Assembly: GCA_016716505.1 (NCBI GenBank)
Contig: JADJWF010000004.1
Span: 186,001-250,000, forward strand
Direction of reading: 5' to 3'
DNA length: 64,000 bases
Source: Verrucomicrobiota bacterium
GTDB taxonomy: Bacteria > Verrucomicrobiota > Verrucomicrobiia > Limisphaerales > J093
The notes below the pieces were generated by a model. It saw only the letters and a list, made by a program, of their open reading frames with translations, was not told where the DNA came from and did no database searches. This document shows, piece after piece, positions 18,238 through 27,859 of the stretch. Made by a program: the position numbers and the translations under genes. How positions within the stretch are numbered: the stretch's first letter is position 1; each line of letters opens with the position of its first letter.

Positions 18238-19397
18238 ACGGATTTGAGCGCGACGATGACCGGCAGCCGCGACGCCCGGACGGCCGGCAGCAACGTGCCG
18301 ATGACGCCGACAATCACCGCGAAAACGAGCCCTTCGATCACCAACAGCGGCGTCACCCGGAACTGGAACACGATCTCGCTGAACGTCTCGAAACCCAGCG
18401 TCGCCGTCGTGTAGCCGTTCCAATAAAACGCCAGAGCGCAGCCCAGCACGCCGCCCAAGAAGGCCAGAAACCCTCCTTCGATCAACAAGGCCACCACGAC
18501 GGCGCGCCGGCGAAACCCCAGCACCCGCAGAGTCCCGATCTCGCGGGTCCGCGCGCCGACCGCCGCGTACATCGTGTTCATCGCGGCAAAGACGGCGCCG
18601 ACGGACATCATCACCGCGAGGAAGCCGCCCAGCCACTTGATCGGCGCGGCGGTCATCGTCTGCTTGCGATAATACTCCACCTCCTTCTCGGCCTTCAGCT
18701 TGAAGCGCCGGTCATTCTCGATGCGCGCGATGAGGTTGGTGCCCGCCACTTCATCCTTCGGGCGGATGAGAAAGCTCGAATACATGTCCCGCTCGAAGAT
18801 GGCGCGGGCTTCGTCGGCGTCCAACCAGCACTCGGAATCGAAGGCGCTCCCGCCGCCGTCCAGCCACCCGACCACGGTTAATTGCGCGGTCCCTGATTTG
18901 AAGGACTCGCCGAGGTCGAAGTTGGCGAAGCGACGGGCCAGCTTGGCGGAAACCACCACCTCGCGCTTGCCGGGCGTGAACCAGCGGCCGGCGACCAGGG
19001 TGACTTGCGGCCGGAGTTCCATGCCGCGCGGCGTGACCCCGCGCAGGAGCACGTTGGCCTCCCCGCCGTTGTTGCGCCGCGGCAGGTTGATCAGCACCAA
19101 GACGTCGGCGGAGATGATCGGTTCTCCGCGTTCGGTGCGCGCAATCTCCTCGAAATACTGGATCTGCCGGAAATTCTCGCGGGAGATCAAACTGGCCGAC
19201 TCAGCGGTCGCGCCCTTCCGCACGACCAGGATGTTGCGCGGATCCCCCGTGTTGCCACTGCTCTTCTCGATGCCCGCTGCAAGGGACTGCAACAGCACGA
19301 ACACGAACACGACCAGCGCGATGCCGAGCACCGTGGCCAGCGTTGACCGCCAGCGCACCAGCGCGTTGCGAAAACTGTAGCGAACCGGCAGGGCCAT
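18234..19397 (-). CDS. FtsX/MacB-type ABC transporter permease (second copy)
   Basis: A 387-residue permease with one N-terminal helix (STLATVLGIALVVFVFVLLQ), a large periplasmic MacB-like domain (residues ~40-260, with GREVVVSAKLARRF-type and LTVVGWLDGGGSAFDSECW segments), and three C-terminal helices (FLAVMMSVGAVFAAMNTMY, VVVALLIEGGFLAFLGGVLG, LVIEGLVFAVIVGVIGTLLPA). This is the FtsX topology, with EIGTLRVLGF as the coupling motif that touches the ATPase. It lies 141 bp after the other permease and overlaps the adaptor by 4 bp. Paired permeases with one ATPase suggest a heterodimer. Confidence 0.88.
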   Translation of the reverse strand: MALPVRYSFRNALVRWRSTLATVLGIALVVFVFVLLQSLAAGIEKSSGNTGDPRNILVVRKGATAESASLISRENFRQIQYFEEIARTERGEPIISADVLVLINLPRRNNGGEANVLLRGVTPRGMELRPQVTLVAGRWFTPGKREVVVSAKLARRFANFDLGESFKSGTAQLTVVGWLDGGGSAFDSECWLDADEARAIFERDMYSSFLIRPKDEVAGTNLIARIENDRRFKLKAEKEVEYYRKQTMTAAPIKWLGGFLAVMMSVGAVFAAMNTMYAAVGARTREIGTLRVLGFRRRAVVVALLIEGGFLAFLGGVLGCALAFYWNGYTTATLGFETFSEIVFQFRVTPLLVIEGLVFAVIVGVIGTLLPAVRASRLPVIVALKSV

Positions 19398-19538
19398 GAC
19401 GGGTTATCAGGAGTTTCGGTGGGCGGCGTCCAGTGCGAGCGAACCGACGGCGGCCGGCGGCCCGTGGCCACCCGGGCGGGCTGGAACACCTTCACACGTC
19501 GCCGCACGTCGTTGGGAGAACACCTTGGGTCTCACGGC

Positions 19539-20687
19539 TCAATCCAGAGTTTTCAGCCCTTCCACCACGCTGGTGCGGGCGACGGTCATCATCGGCGCCG
19601 CCGCCGCCAGCACCCCCAGCAGTGCGGCCACGCTGAACCCGAAGCCGACCATCCGGGGCGTCACTTCGAAGAGCAGGAACAGGCCGTTGGACAGTTTCTG
19701 AATGTCGAGGGAATTGCACAGCAGGTAGGCCCCCCCGACTCCCAAAACGCCCCCGAGCATGGCGAGGCCGAAGCTCTCGGCCAGGATGAAGGCGAACAAC
19801 TCGCGCCGGCGAAAGCCGATGGCCTTGAGGATGGCCAGCTCACGGAAACGCTCGCGGATGGCCATGCTCATGGTGCTCACCGTCACCAGCAACAGCGCGA
19901 ACACCACCACCACACTGATACCCCCGATGAGCGTCTGGATGTTGCCCCACATGGACACAAAACCCAGTACGAAAGCCCGCTCGGACTCGGCACGGACCTC
20001 GGCGCTCGAATTGGCGAAGGCCTGATTGATGCGGGCGGTGACGAGCGGGGCTTCCTCGATGGATGCGGCCCGCACCCACCACGTGCCCACGGTGCCCGGG
20101 TTGCCCAGCGATTCGTCGAGGTACTTGTGGTGAAAAAACACGTTGCGGTCGTCCGCCGTGCCTTCGTAGATGCCGACGATCTTGAACTCCAGATCCGCCG
20201 GATAAAGCTGACTCGTGAACTGCATCCGATCCCCGATCTTCAAACCGTAGCGATCGGCGGTCATTTTCCCGACAATGCACGAAGTCCGGTCTGCCAGCCA
20301 TGCCTCAAGTTGCTCCCGGGGCACCTTGGCGTCCGTGATCAGCGGCAGCGTGCGCGCCGGATCCACCGCGAACTGCGCGAAGCTGGTGAACTTCTCGTCG
20401 CCCTTGTAGAGACCGCCATAGAACGTGAATGGCGTGATGGCGGCGATGCCGGGAATGCGCTCGAGCACCTGAAGCTGCCGGGCCGGCAGCGGCTGCGCGA
20501 GGGACACCTTGTTGCGCACGATGATCCGCAGGCTGGAGCCCTCGTCGTTGATTGGATTGGTCAGCTCCCGCAGCGCCACCTGCAAGACGACCAGCAGGAA
20601 CAGGCTCACGGCGACGCTGGTCACCGAAAGCGACAGCCGGCGCTTGTTGCGCAGGGCGTTCTTCGCGATGAAACCGGTGAGGGTCAT
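19539..20687 (-). CDS. FtsX/MacB-type ABC transporter permease (first copy)
   Basis: A 382-residue permease with the same topology as its neighbour: an N-terminal helix (LSLSVTSVAVSLFLLVVLQ), a periplasmic domain (residues ~45-250), then helices near TLIGGISVVVVFALLLVTV, FILAESFGLAMLGGVLGV and a C-terminal one (VGFGFSVAALLGVLAAAAP). ELAILKAIGFRRRELFAFI is the coupling helix. It starts 21 bp after the ATPase gene. Together with the ATPase, second permease and adaptor it would form a tripartite MacAB-like exporter or a lipoprotein-moving machine; the cargo cannot be told from sequence. Confidence 0.88.
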   Translation of the reverse strand: MTLTGFIAKNALRNKRRLSLSVTSVAVSLFLLVVLQVALRELTNPINDEGSSLRIIVRNKVSLAQPLPARQLQVLERIPGIAAITPFTFYGGLYKGDEKFTSFAQFAVDPARTLPLITDAKVPREQLEAWLADRTSCIVGKMTADRYGLKIGDRMQFTSQLYPADLEFKIVGIYEGTADDRNVFFHHKYLDESLGNPGTVGTWWVRAASIEEAPLVTARINQAFANSSAEVRAESERAFVLGFVSMWGNIQTLIGGISVVVVFALLLVTVSTMSMAIRERFRELAILKAIGFRRRELFAFILAESFGLAMLGGVLGVGGAYLLCNSLDIQKLSNGLFLLFEVTPRMVGFGFSVAALLGVLAAAAPMMTVARTSVVEGLKTLD

Positions 20688-20708
20688 GCCGGGCGATCGA
20701 GCCTTGCG

Positions 20709-21398
20709 CTAGTTCGACAGCTCCCCCTTCTCCAAATGCACCGAGCGGGAACCGTACGCGGCCGCCTTCGGATCGTGGGTCACCATGATGACCGTCTTGC
20801 CCGCCGAGCGACTGAGCGACTGCAGAATCGTCAAGACATCCTGGGCTGAGTGCGAATCGAGGTTGCCGGTGGGTTCGTCGGCGACGATGAGGCTCGGGTC
20901 GGTCACCAGCGCGCGGGCGATGGCCACGCGCTGTTCCTGACCGCCGGAAAGCTGGCGGGGCAGATGATGCTGGCGGTCGGCCAGCCCGACGAGTTCCAGC
21001 GCCGTTTGCACCTGGCGCCGGCGCTCCCCGCTGCTCAGGCGCGTGAGAAGCAGCGGCAGCTCCACGTTTTCGTAGGCGGTGAGCACCGGGATGAGATTGA
21101 AGGTCTGAAACACAAAGCCAACGTTGTGGTTCCGCCAGTCGGCCAGCTCGGATTCGTTCAGCGCCGTCACGTCAATCCCCTGCACATGGCACGAGCCGCT
21201 GGTCGGCCGGTCCACACCCGCGATGATGTGGAGCAGCGTGGATTTTCCGGAGCCCGACGGCCCCATGAGGGTCAGGAACTCGCCGCGGGTGATGTCCAGG
21301 GAAATGCCGTTCAGGGCGGTGACATTGATCTCGCCCTGCTGGTACACCTTGAACAACTCGCGAATCTGGACAATCGGCTCCTCAGCCTCGGCAGCCAT
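20709..21398 (-). CDS. ABC transporter ATP-binding protein (MacB/LolD type)
   Basis: A ~229-residue ATPase: Walker A GPSGSGKST, signature LSGGQEQRVAIARAL, Walker B LIVADEPTGNLDS, and H-loop VTHDPKAA. The insert after the Q-loop (NVGFVFQTFNLIPVLTAYENVELPL) is typical of the MacB/LolD/FtsE group that drives FtsX-type permeases. It is the first gene of the minus-strand export unit. Two ATGs are possible, 21413 and 21398; I prefer MAAEAEEP at 21398, close to the conserved VQIRELFKVY. No strong Shine-Dalgarno supports either. Confidence 0.92.
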   Translation of the reverse strand: MAAEAEEPIVQIRELFKVYQQGEINVTALNGISLDITRGEFLTLMGPSGSGKSTLLHIIAGVDRPTSGSCHVQGIDVTALNESELADWRNHNVGFVFQTFNLIPVLTAYENVELPLLLTRLSSGERRRQVQTALELVGLADRQHHLPRQLSGGQEQRVAIARALVTDPSLIVADEPTGNLDSHSAQDVLTILQSLSRSAGKTVIMVTHDPKAAAYGSRSVHLEKGELSN

Positions 21399-21542
21399 AA
21401 AGCGGCCAATCATAGCCCGGGACCGGCGCGGTTGGCAATTTGCGGGCTCGGGGCGAAGCGCAGATCGAGCCGGACCCACGGCCGGGATCGTTCGGCCGCA
21501 ATCGGCCTGCCCGCGCGTGCCGGCTACGGACCGGGTGCCCTC

Positions 21543-22349
21543 CTACGGGTTGGCGGCGGACGAGGGCGAGAAAAACTGGTGCAGGTCGGCCAGGCGATCC
21601 GTGTTGATGAAGTCCACTCCGGCGGCGCGCTGCGTCCGCCACATTGCCTCCACGTCAGGCGCGCCCCAAAACCGCACCTTCCGGCCCTGCTGATGGGCGC
21701 GTTGCACCAGACCGCGCAGCTTCGCGAGTTCGTCCCCCGGCATCTCGCCCTCCCCGCGCCAACGGAAATGGTGGTTCCAGTTTTCGCTGAACCACGGCAC
21801 CAGATGCGGACTGGGATTGGAGTCGAGATCCGGCAGGCGGCCGTCTATGGCGGCCAGTCTGCGGGGCAGCGCGGCCAACGGTGCGCGCGGGCTGTTGCCG
21901 CTTAACACGACGGTGACCGCCCGCACGTGGCTGGTGCTGGCGGTGAATTCGGTCAGCAGGTCCGCGTACTGTTCCAGCAACGGAGCCAGCACTGCCCACG
22001 TCGGCTCGGCGGCGGTTTTGAAATCAATCAGCAGGTAGAACGGTGGGCCATCGCGATAGACCCGGCCGCCGTTGGCCGTGACGCGCTCGCGCAGCGGATT
22101 GAGGTACAGCGCCTCCAAGGTGCGCTCGGGCTTGACCTGCCAGCGGTCATGCGCCACCAGCAGGCGGCCGTCCACCAGGTGGATGTCCGCTTCAACACTG
22201 CAAAAGCCCTGCTCCAGCGCATCCAGCAGGGGCCGGGGATGCTCGTAGTCGTTGTGGGCATGGGCGAATGGCAGGGGGCGCGGCGGCTCGTCGGCCAGCG
22301 CGCCGGCGACCATCCACACGCTGGCGAATAGCAGCGGGGCAAGTTTCAC
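21543..22349 (-). CDS. Exported GDPD/PI-PLC-like phosphodiesterase family protein
   Basis: A 268-residue secreted protein: LAPLLFASVWMVAGALADE is a signal peptide directly after a GTG start at 22349. The mature part begins with FAHAHNDYEHPRPLLDALEQ and then CSVEADIHLVDGRLLVAHD, the TIM-barrel pattern of glycerophosphodiester phosphodiesterases and PI-specific phospholipase C, with the metal or catalytic His, Glu and Asp retained. KVRFWGAPDVEAMWR and GVDFINTDRLADL close the barrel as in the family. The substrate is probably a phosphodiester of a lipid head group. The frame is open to 22475, but that extension has no signal peptide. Confidence 0.75.
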   Translation of the reverse strand: MKLAPLLFASVWMVAGALADEPPRPLPFAHAHNDYEHPRPLLDALEQGFCSVEADIHLVDGRLLVAHDRWQVKPERTLEALYLNPLRERVTANGGRVYRDGPPFYLLIDFKTAAEPTWAVLAPLLEQYADLLTEFTASTSHVRAVTVVLSGNSPRAPLAALPRRLAAIDGRLPDLDSNPSPHLVPWFSENWNHHFRWRGEGEMPGDELAKLRGLVQRAHQQGRKVRFWGAPDVEAMWRTQRAAGVDFINTDRLADLHQFFSPSSAANP

Positions 22350-22480
22350 GCACCGCAGGGTGCCCTGATCCAACAACCGTTCCAAGCGCAAGCGGCGGCC
22401 ATGGACCGGCGCGGGAATTTGCCTTGAGACGGTCTTCACCCGCGCGACATCCTCCGCGCGCCCGAGAATCATCATCCGCC

Positions 22481-24416
22481 ATGGCGCTCAAACAGCTTAC
22501 CGACGAACAGGTCCGCACTTGGACCCTCGAACAAAAAGGATCGGTGGTGGCTGGAGAACGTCTGGCGCGGCAACATGCCCCAGCTCACGATCCGCTCGGG
22601 CCTGACCGGGATGATGCTGGGCGGTGTCCTCTCGCTGACTAATCTGTATGTCGGGGCCAAGACGGGCTGGACGCTGGGAGTGGGGATCACCTCGGTGATC
22701 CTGGCCTTCGCGATGTTCAAGGCGCTGAGCCGGCTCGGGCTCGCGCGCGAGTTCACGGTCCTCGAGAACAACGCGATGCAGTCCATCGCCACCGCGGCGG
22801 GCTACATGACCTCGCCGCTGATCTCGAGCCTGGCCGCCTACATGATGGTCACCGGCCAGGTGCTGCCAATGGGCACGGTGCTGGTTTGGATGATCGCCCT
22901 GGCGGTGCTGGGAGTGCTGTTCGCGTTTCCGCTCAAGAAGCGCTTCATCAACGACGAGCAGCAGCCGTTTCCCGAAGGCCGCGCCGCCGGCGTGGTCATG
23001 GACGCGCTCCACACCAGCGATGCCTCGGTGGGATTGTTCAAGGCCAAGCTGCTGTTGATCACCGGCGGCGCCGCGGCGCTGCTCAAAATCGCGCAGAGCC
23101 ACGACCTGATGACCCGCCTCAAGTTGGGCTTCCTCGCGATCCCGGAATATCTCGACGGCTGGTTCTACGCCCTCGGCGCCAAGTTCCTGACCTGGACCCC
23201 CTCGATCCTTGGCACGCCCTTGCGGGAATTGAGCGTTCGGCCGGACACGGACTTCGTGATGATGGCCGCCGGCGGGCTGATGGGCATCCGCACCGGCGTC
23301 TCCCTGATGGTCGGGGCGGCGATCAACTATCTGGTGATCGCGCCCTGGATGATCGCCGCGGGGGAAATCCCGGGCAACGTGGCCGCCGACGGCACGGTAA
23401 CTTACGGGTTTCGCACGATCCTCAAGTGGTCGCTGTGGGGCGGCGTGGCCATGATGACCACCAGTTCGCTCTTTGCCTTCTTTTCCAAGCCCCGGGTGCT
23501 GATCAGCGGCTTCGTGAGTCTCTTTCGTCGCGCGGGCGGCGGCGCAAATCGGGACGTGCTGCGGGACATCGAACTGCCGTTGAGCGTCTTCGCCGTCGGC
23601 ATCCCGGTGGTGGGCACGTTGGTGGTGCTGCTGGCTCACCACCTGTTTGGCGTGAAGTTCTGGGTGGCCGCGCTGGCCATCCCGCTGGTGTTCGTCTTCG
23701 CCCTGATCGCCGCGAACTCCACCGGCTTGACCTCCATCACCCCGCTGAGCGCGATCGGGCAGCTCACGCAGTTGCTCTTTGGCTGGATCGCCCCCGGCAG
23801 CATGACCACGACCCTGATCACGGCGGGCGTGACGGCGGAGGTGGCGAGTCATTCGTCGAACTTGCTCATGGACATCAAGCCCGGCTACATGCTGGGCGCG
23901 AAACCGCGGCAGCAGGCCATCGGCCACGTGCTGGGCGTGCTGGCCGGTGCGATGGTGGCCGTGCCGGTGTTTTACGCCGTGTTCCTCCACGGGGGCGTCG
24001 CGCAACTGGTCTCAAGCCAGTACCCGTTGCCCTCGGCCAACACGTGGAAAGCTGTGGCCGAACTGATGACCCGGGGCATCGCCAATCTGCCCGAATCCGC
24101 GCGCTGGGCGGTGCTGGTCGGCGCGCTCCTCGGGATCGGCCTCGAGGCCGTCAAGCTCGCGACCAAAGGGCGGTTCTGGCTGTCCGGCGTGGGCGTCGGG
24201 CTTGCGACGATCATCCCCTTCAACACCTGTTTCGCGATGTTCCTCGGCGGGGCGCTGTTTTGGTGGGCGGGCCGCCGCTTCAAGCGGCCAGGCTCCCGCG
24301 CGCACGCGGTGATGGTGGAAAACCAGGAAACGGTATGCGCGGGTGTCATCGCCGGCGGCGCGATCACGGGCATCGTGGTGATCCTGATCGAGAACTTCGT
24401 GCTGAATCCACGATGA
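22481..24416 (+). pseudogene. OPT-family oligopeptide transporter, one-base frameshift near the N-terminus
   Basis: OPT transporters import small peptides with the proton gradient. The gene opens at ATG 22481 (MALKQLTDEQVRTWTLEQK) and then leaves frame at a run of five A (22533-22537). Removing one A joins it to DRWWLENVWRGNMPQ and the 613-residue membrane body, which starts LTIRSGLTGMMLGGVLSLTN and has about 14 helices, including NSTGLTSITPLSAIGQLTQ. The body alone could start at ATG 22575, but the conserved N-terminus argues against that. It is either a sequencing or assembly slip or a true mutation. The stop overlaps the dipeptidase start (ATGA), implying a shared peptide-handling role. 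Confidence 0.88.
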
Positions 24417-25057
24417 CGAAGACGCTGACCTGCCGGACCGCTGCGCTCCTGGCGGGCGGGTGGTTGCTTTTCATCGCCGGCTGTCAGCATCGGCCGGCCG
24501 ACTCCTTGGTGGAGATCGAACGAGTGGTGCCCGGCGTGGTCCTCGATCTGCGCTACGCGACCACGAACAACTTCACCGGCCAGGTGTTGTACCCCGAGGC
24601 GCGGGCATGGCTGCGGCCCGCCACGGCGAAGAAGCTGGCGGCGGTGGCGCGCGACCTGGAACCGATGGGGTTGCGGTTGAAAGTGTTCGACGCCTACCGG
24701 CCCCTGTCGGTGCAGCGGCAACTCTGGGCGCTGATTCCCGATGAGCGCTATGTCGCCAATCCGGCCAAAGGATCGCGCCACAACCGCGGCGCGGCGGTGG
24801 ACGTGACGCTGGTGCGCGCCGACGGAACCGAGTTGCCAATGCCCACGGCGTTCGACGACTTCTCGGAGCGGGCGCACCGCAACTTTCGCGCGCTCCCGGC
24901 GGAGGTGATTGCCAATCGGGAACTCCTGGAGGCTGTCATGACCCGGAACGGCTTCGTGGGTCTGCCCACCGAGTGGTGGCACTTCGACGATGCGGAGTAT
25001 CGCCGCTACGGGGTGCTGGACGTGCCCCTGTCCGGGCCATCTTCGCGACCGCGGTGA
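24413..25057 (+). CDS. D-alanyl-D-alanine dipeptidase, lipoprotein (VanX/DdpX family, M15D)
   Basis: A 214-residue zinc peptidase that splits D-Ala-D-Ala. It starts with a lipoprotein signal (LAGGWLLFIAGC, Cys ~27), so it sits on a membrane facing the periplasm. Family motifs: LRYATTNNFTG, FDAYRPLSVQRQLW, the zinc site SRHNRGAAVDVTLV (SxHxxGxAxD), and EWWHFDD with the catalytic Glu and third zinc His. The ATG overlaps the stop of the OPT transporter by 4 bp, so peptide uptake and dipeptide cleavage are coupled; recovery of cell-wall D-Ala is a likely role, rather than vancomycin resistance, as no vanHA genes are near. Confidence 0.9.
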   Translation: MTKTLTCRTAALLAGGWLLFIAGCQHRPADSLVEIERVVPGVVLDLRYATTNNFTGQVLYPEARAWLRPATAKKLAAVARDLEPMGLRLKVFDAYRPLSVQRQLWALIPDERYVANPAKGSRHNRGAAVDVTLVRADGTELPMPTAFDDFSERAHRNFRALPAEVIANRELLEAVMTRNGFVGLPTEWWHFDDAEYRRYGVLDVPLSGPSSRPR

Positions 25058-25136
25058 CACCGGTAGCGCGCGGCGCTCCGGGGCGATGGCCCCGCGATTT
25101 CCGGCTTCCGCGCGGCTTTCAGCCTCAAACGGAAAC

Positions 25137-25161
25137 AAAAAGGCGAGGCCGGAGCCTCGCC
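25137..25161 (-). terminator. Rho-independent terminator of pnp
   Basis: On the minus strand GGCGAGGC (25161-25154), loop TCCG and GCCTCGCC (25149-25142) form a perfect 8-bp stem followed by TTTTT (25141-25137) and more T-rich bases. It lies 26 bp past the pnp stop codon. Confidence 0.9.
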
Positions 25162-25186
25162 GTGCAAGTTGTCTGTGGCGATCCGC

Positions 25187-27637
25187 CTATTCTGGGGCGT
25201 TGCCCGAGTCAGCCGGCGGCGCTGAATCGCGCGACTCAGCGGGTTCCGCCGCCTCGCGCGAACCTCTGGACTCTCGGTCAGCGCGCGGTTCCCTCGGTTC
25301 CCGGCTCTCTCGCGGCTCGCGGGGGCCACGGCCGTCACGTGGACCACGACCGCCACGTTGGTCGCGCCGACCGCGATCTCCACCCCGGTCGCCGCGGTCA
25401 CCACGTTCCCGGAAGCCACGCGACTCCCGTCCCTCACGGGGCGCGGAGGATTCGCGATTCTCCCCCGCCGATTCCTCCTCCGGCGCGGGTTCCTTGGGCG
25501 GCAGCCCGAGCCGCTCGCGTTCCTTCTTGTCGAGTTCCTCCATCGCTGCCTTCCGGGACAGGCGGACCCGGCCCTTCTCGTCCACGCCCAGGCACTTGAC
25601 CCAGATTTCATCGCCCAACTTGACGATGTCCTCGGTCTGTTTGACTCGGAAGTTCGCCAGCTCGCTGATGTGAACAAGGCCGTCCTTGCCGGGCAGGACT
25701 TCCACGAAGGCGCCGAATTCCTTGATCGTGACGACCTTGCCGCGGTAAAGCTTGCCGATCTCAATTTCCGCGCTGATGGCCTCGATCTCGCGCCGCGCGA
25801 CCTCCATGCCCTCCGCGCTGCGGGAGTAAATCTGCACGGTGCCGTCGTCTTCGATGTTAATCTCGCATCCGGACTCGTCCACGATGCGCTTGATGTTCTT
25901 GCCGCCGGGCCCGATGAGCGCGCCGATCTTCTCAGGATTGATCTTGAGGGTGAGGATGCGCGGGGCGTACTTGCTGAGCTCCTTCCGCGGCTCGGCCAGC
26001 GTCGTCGCCATGATTTCAAGGATTTTGAGGCGAGCCACGCGGAGCTTCTCCACCGCCTCGGCCATGATGGCGTGCGGCAGGCCCTTGAGCTTGAGGTCAA
26101 GCTGGAAGCCGGTGATGCCCTTCTCCGTGCCGGCGATCTTGCAATCCATGTCGCCGAAGAAGTCCTCCGACCCGATGATGTCGGTGAGCAACTGGTAGCG
26201 GGCAATTTTGCCTTGGGCGTTATACTCGGTGCAAAGCCCGGCGCTTATGCCGGCCACGGGCCGGATCAAGGGCACGCCGGCATCCATCAGGGCCAGGCTG
26301 CCAGCGCATACGGAGGCCATTGAGGTGGAGCCGTTGGACTCCATGATTTCGCTGGTGACCCGCACCGCGTACGGAAACTCCTTCAACGGCACCATTGGTT
26401 CGATGGACCGCTCCGCCAGCGCCCCGTGGCCAATCTCCCGGCGGCCTGGCCCCATGATGCGGCCGGTCTCGCCCACGGAGAAATTCGGGAAGTTGTAGTG
26501 CAGGATGAACTGCTTCTCGCTCTCGCCGCCGGCGTAGGCGTCAATCTCCTGCGCGTCCTCCTTGGTGCCGAGGGTGACCAGCGCCAGGGCTTGCGTCTCG
26601 CCCCGGCTGAACAGCGCTGAACCGTGAGCACGCGGCAGCAGTCCGACTTTGCTGGAGATCGGCCGGATTTCGTCAAACCCGCGCCCATCCAGCCGCTTAC
26701 CGGCATCGAGCATCAGGGAGCGGACCGCCTCCTTTTGGATGTAGGCGAAAGCGTCCTTGAGCACGAAGGGAGTCACTTTCTCCGCCCCGAGTTTTTCGAC
26801 GAGCTTGGCACCCACTTCGTCGGTTAGCGCCTTCCACGCGGCTTCCCGCGCCAGTTTGCCCGGCGTCAGCAGCGCCGGCACGATGCGGTCGCCCGCCAGC
26901 GCCTTGGCCTCATTCAGGATTTCGTCCGGTACCACGGTGAGGGTGATCTCACGCTTGGGCCGGCCGACTTTCGCGGCCAGTTCCTTCTGGGCGGTGATCA
27001 GAGGCTGGATCGCGAGGTGGGCGAATTCCAGCGCGGCGATGAAATCGGCCTCCGGCAATTCGTTGGCCGAGCCTTCGAACATGACCAGTTCGGATTCGCT
27101 GCCCACATAGACCAGATCGAGTTCGCTCTCCAGCCGCTGAGCATGAACCGGGTTCGCCACGAACTGCCCCTTGACGCGGCCGACGCGCACGGCGCCGAGG
27201 GGGCCGGCCCACGGGATGTCACTGACCATCAGCGCCGCCGAGGCGCCGTTGATGGCGAGGATGTCCGGGTCGTTCTCTCCGTCCGCGCTGAGCAGGATGC
27301 TCTGCACCTGCACTTCATTGAACCAGCCTTTGGGGAAGAGCGGCCGGATGGGCCGGTCAATCATGCGGCTGGTGAGAATCTCCTTCTCCGTGGGGCGGCC
27401 TTCGCGTTTGAAGTAGCCGCCGGGAAACTTGCCGGCGGCGGCGGCTTTTTCCCGGTAGTCCACCGTGAGGGGGAAGAAGTCCTGACCCTCTCTCGCTTTG
27501 GTGGCTCCGACGGCGGCCACGATGACCATGGTCTCGCCCAGTTGAACAGTAACCGCGCCGTCGGCTTGCTTGGCAAGGAGGCCGGTTTCGATGTGGATGT
27601 GGCCGGCCCCCACGGGGACCGATACTTTTTGTGGCAT
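25187..27637 (-). CDS. pnp: Polyribonucleotide nucleotidyltransferase (PNPase)
   Basis: PNPase degrades RNA 3' to 5' with phosphate. The 816-residue protein has two RNase PH cores (GLLAKQADGAVTVQLGETMV and later RPISSKVGLLPRAHGSALFSRGETQ-type segments), the helical linker, a KH domain (IGALIGPGGKNIKRIVDESG) and an S1 domain (LYRGKVVTIKEFGAFVEVLPG). Beyond the usual ~700 residues it has a C-terminal tail of about 110 residues rich in Arg, Gly, Glu and Asp, with repeated RDRG/GPRE/ESRE units, a disordered RNA-binding-like extension. The start is ATG at 27637 (MPQKVSV). It follows rpsO as in many bacteria. Confidence 0.96.
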   Translation of the reverse strand: MPQKVSVPVGAGHIHIETGLLAKQADGAVTVQLGETMVIVAAVGATKAREGQDFFPLTVDYREKAAAAGKFPGGYFKREGRPTEKEILTSRMIDRPIRPLFPKGWFNEVQVQSILLSADGENDPDILAINGASAALMVSDIPWAGPLGAVRVGRVKGQFVANPVHAQRLESELDLVYVGSESELVMFEGSANELPEADFIAALEFAHLAIQPLITAQKELAAKVGRPKREITLTVVPDEILNEAKALAGDRIVPALLTPGKLAREAAWKALTDEVGAKLVEKLGAEKVTPFVLKDAFAYIQKEAVRSLMLDAGKRLDGRGFDEIRPISSKVGLLPRAHGSALFSRGETQALALVTLGTKEDAQEIDAYAGGESEKQFILHYNFPNFSVGETGRIMGPGRREIGHGALAERSIEPMVPLKEFPYAVRVTSEIMESNGSTSMASVCAGSLALMDAGVPLIRPVAGISAGLCTEYNAQGKIARYQLLTDIIGSEDFFGDMDCKIAGTEKGITGFQLDLKLKGLPHAIMAEAVEKLRVARLKILEIMATTLAEPRKELSKYAPRILTLKINPEKIGALIGPGGKNIKRIVDESGCEINIEDDGTVQIYSRSAEGMEVARREIEAISAEIEIGKLYRGKVVTIKEFGAFVEVLPGKDGLVHISELANFRVKQTEDIVKLGDEIWVKCLGVDEKGRVRLSRKAAMEELDKKERERLGLPPKEPAPEEESAGENRESSAPREGRESRGFRERGDRGDRGGDRGRRDQRGGRGPRDGRGPREPRESREPREPRADRESRGSREAAEPAESRDSAPPADSGNAPE

Positions 27638-27859
27638 AGTTCTAATGACCATGCCCGCCGGCTTTGAGGAACTTCAGTCAGCCACCCTCACCGGAGGGGC
27701 TGGATGAAATTTCCCGAAGCCAACGGGCGGTCGTCTCTTGATTTGCGCGAATCTACGCGGCGGTGGCGCCCGGGTCGCGCGGATGCCCGAGCCACCCGAC
27801 GCAACGACGCGCCGGGCATACCGCCGAAAACAACCGTCCGAGGTCGCTTGCTCCTGAGC

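Noticed and set aside
22532..22540. Programmed -1 frameshift at the A-run of the OPT gene
   Set aside because: Joining the two frames needs +1 (or -2), so the A-run does not work as a -1 slippery site; an extra A explains it.
22886..24412. Long plus-strand open frame running through the OPT transporter into the dipeptidase
   Set aside because: It is an off-frame shadow of the membrane transporter with Arg/Gly-rich composition; only its last 214 codons (from ATG 24413) encode a real protein.
24413..25057. Vancomycin resistance gene vanX
   Set aside because: No vanH, vanA/B or vanRS genes nearby; the lipobox and OPT neighbour fit a DdpX-like peptidoglycan dipeptide role.
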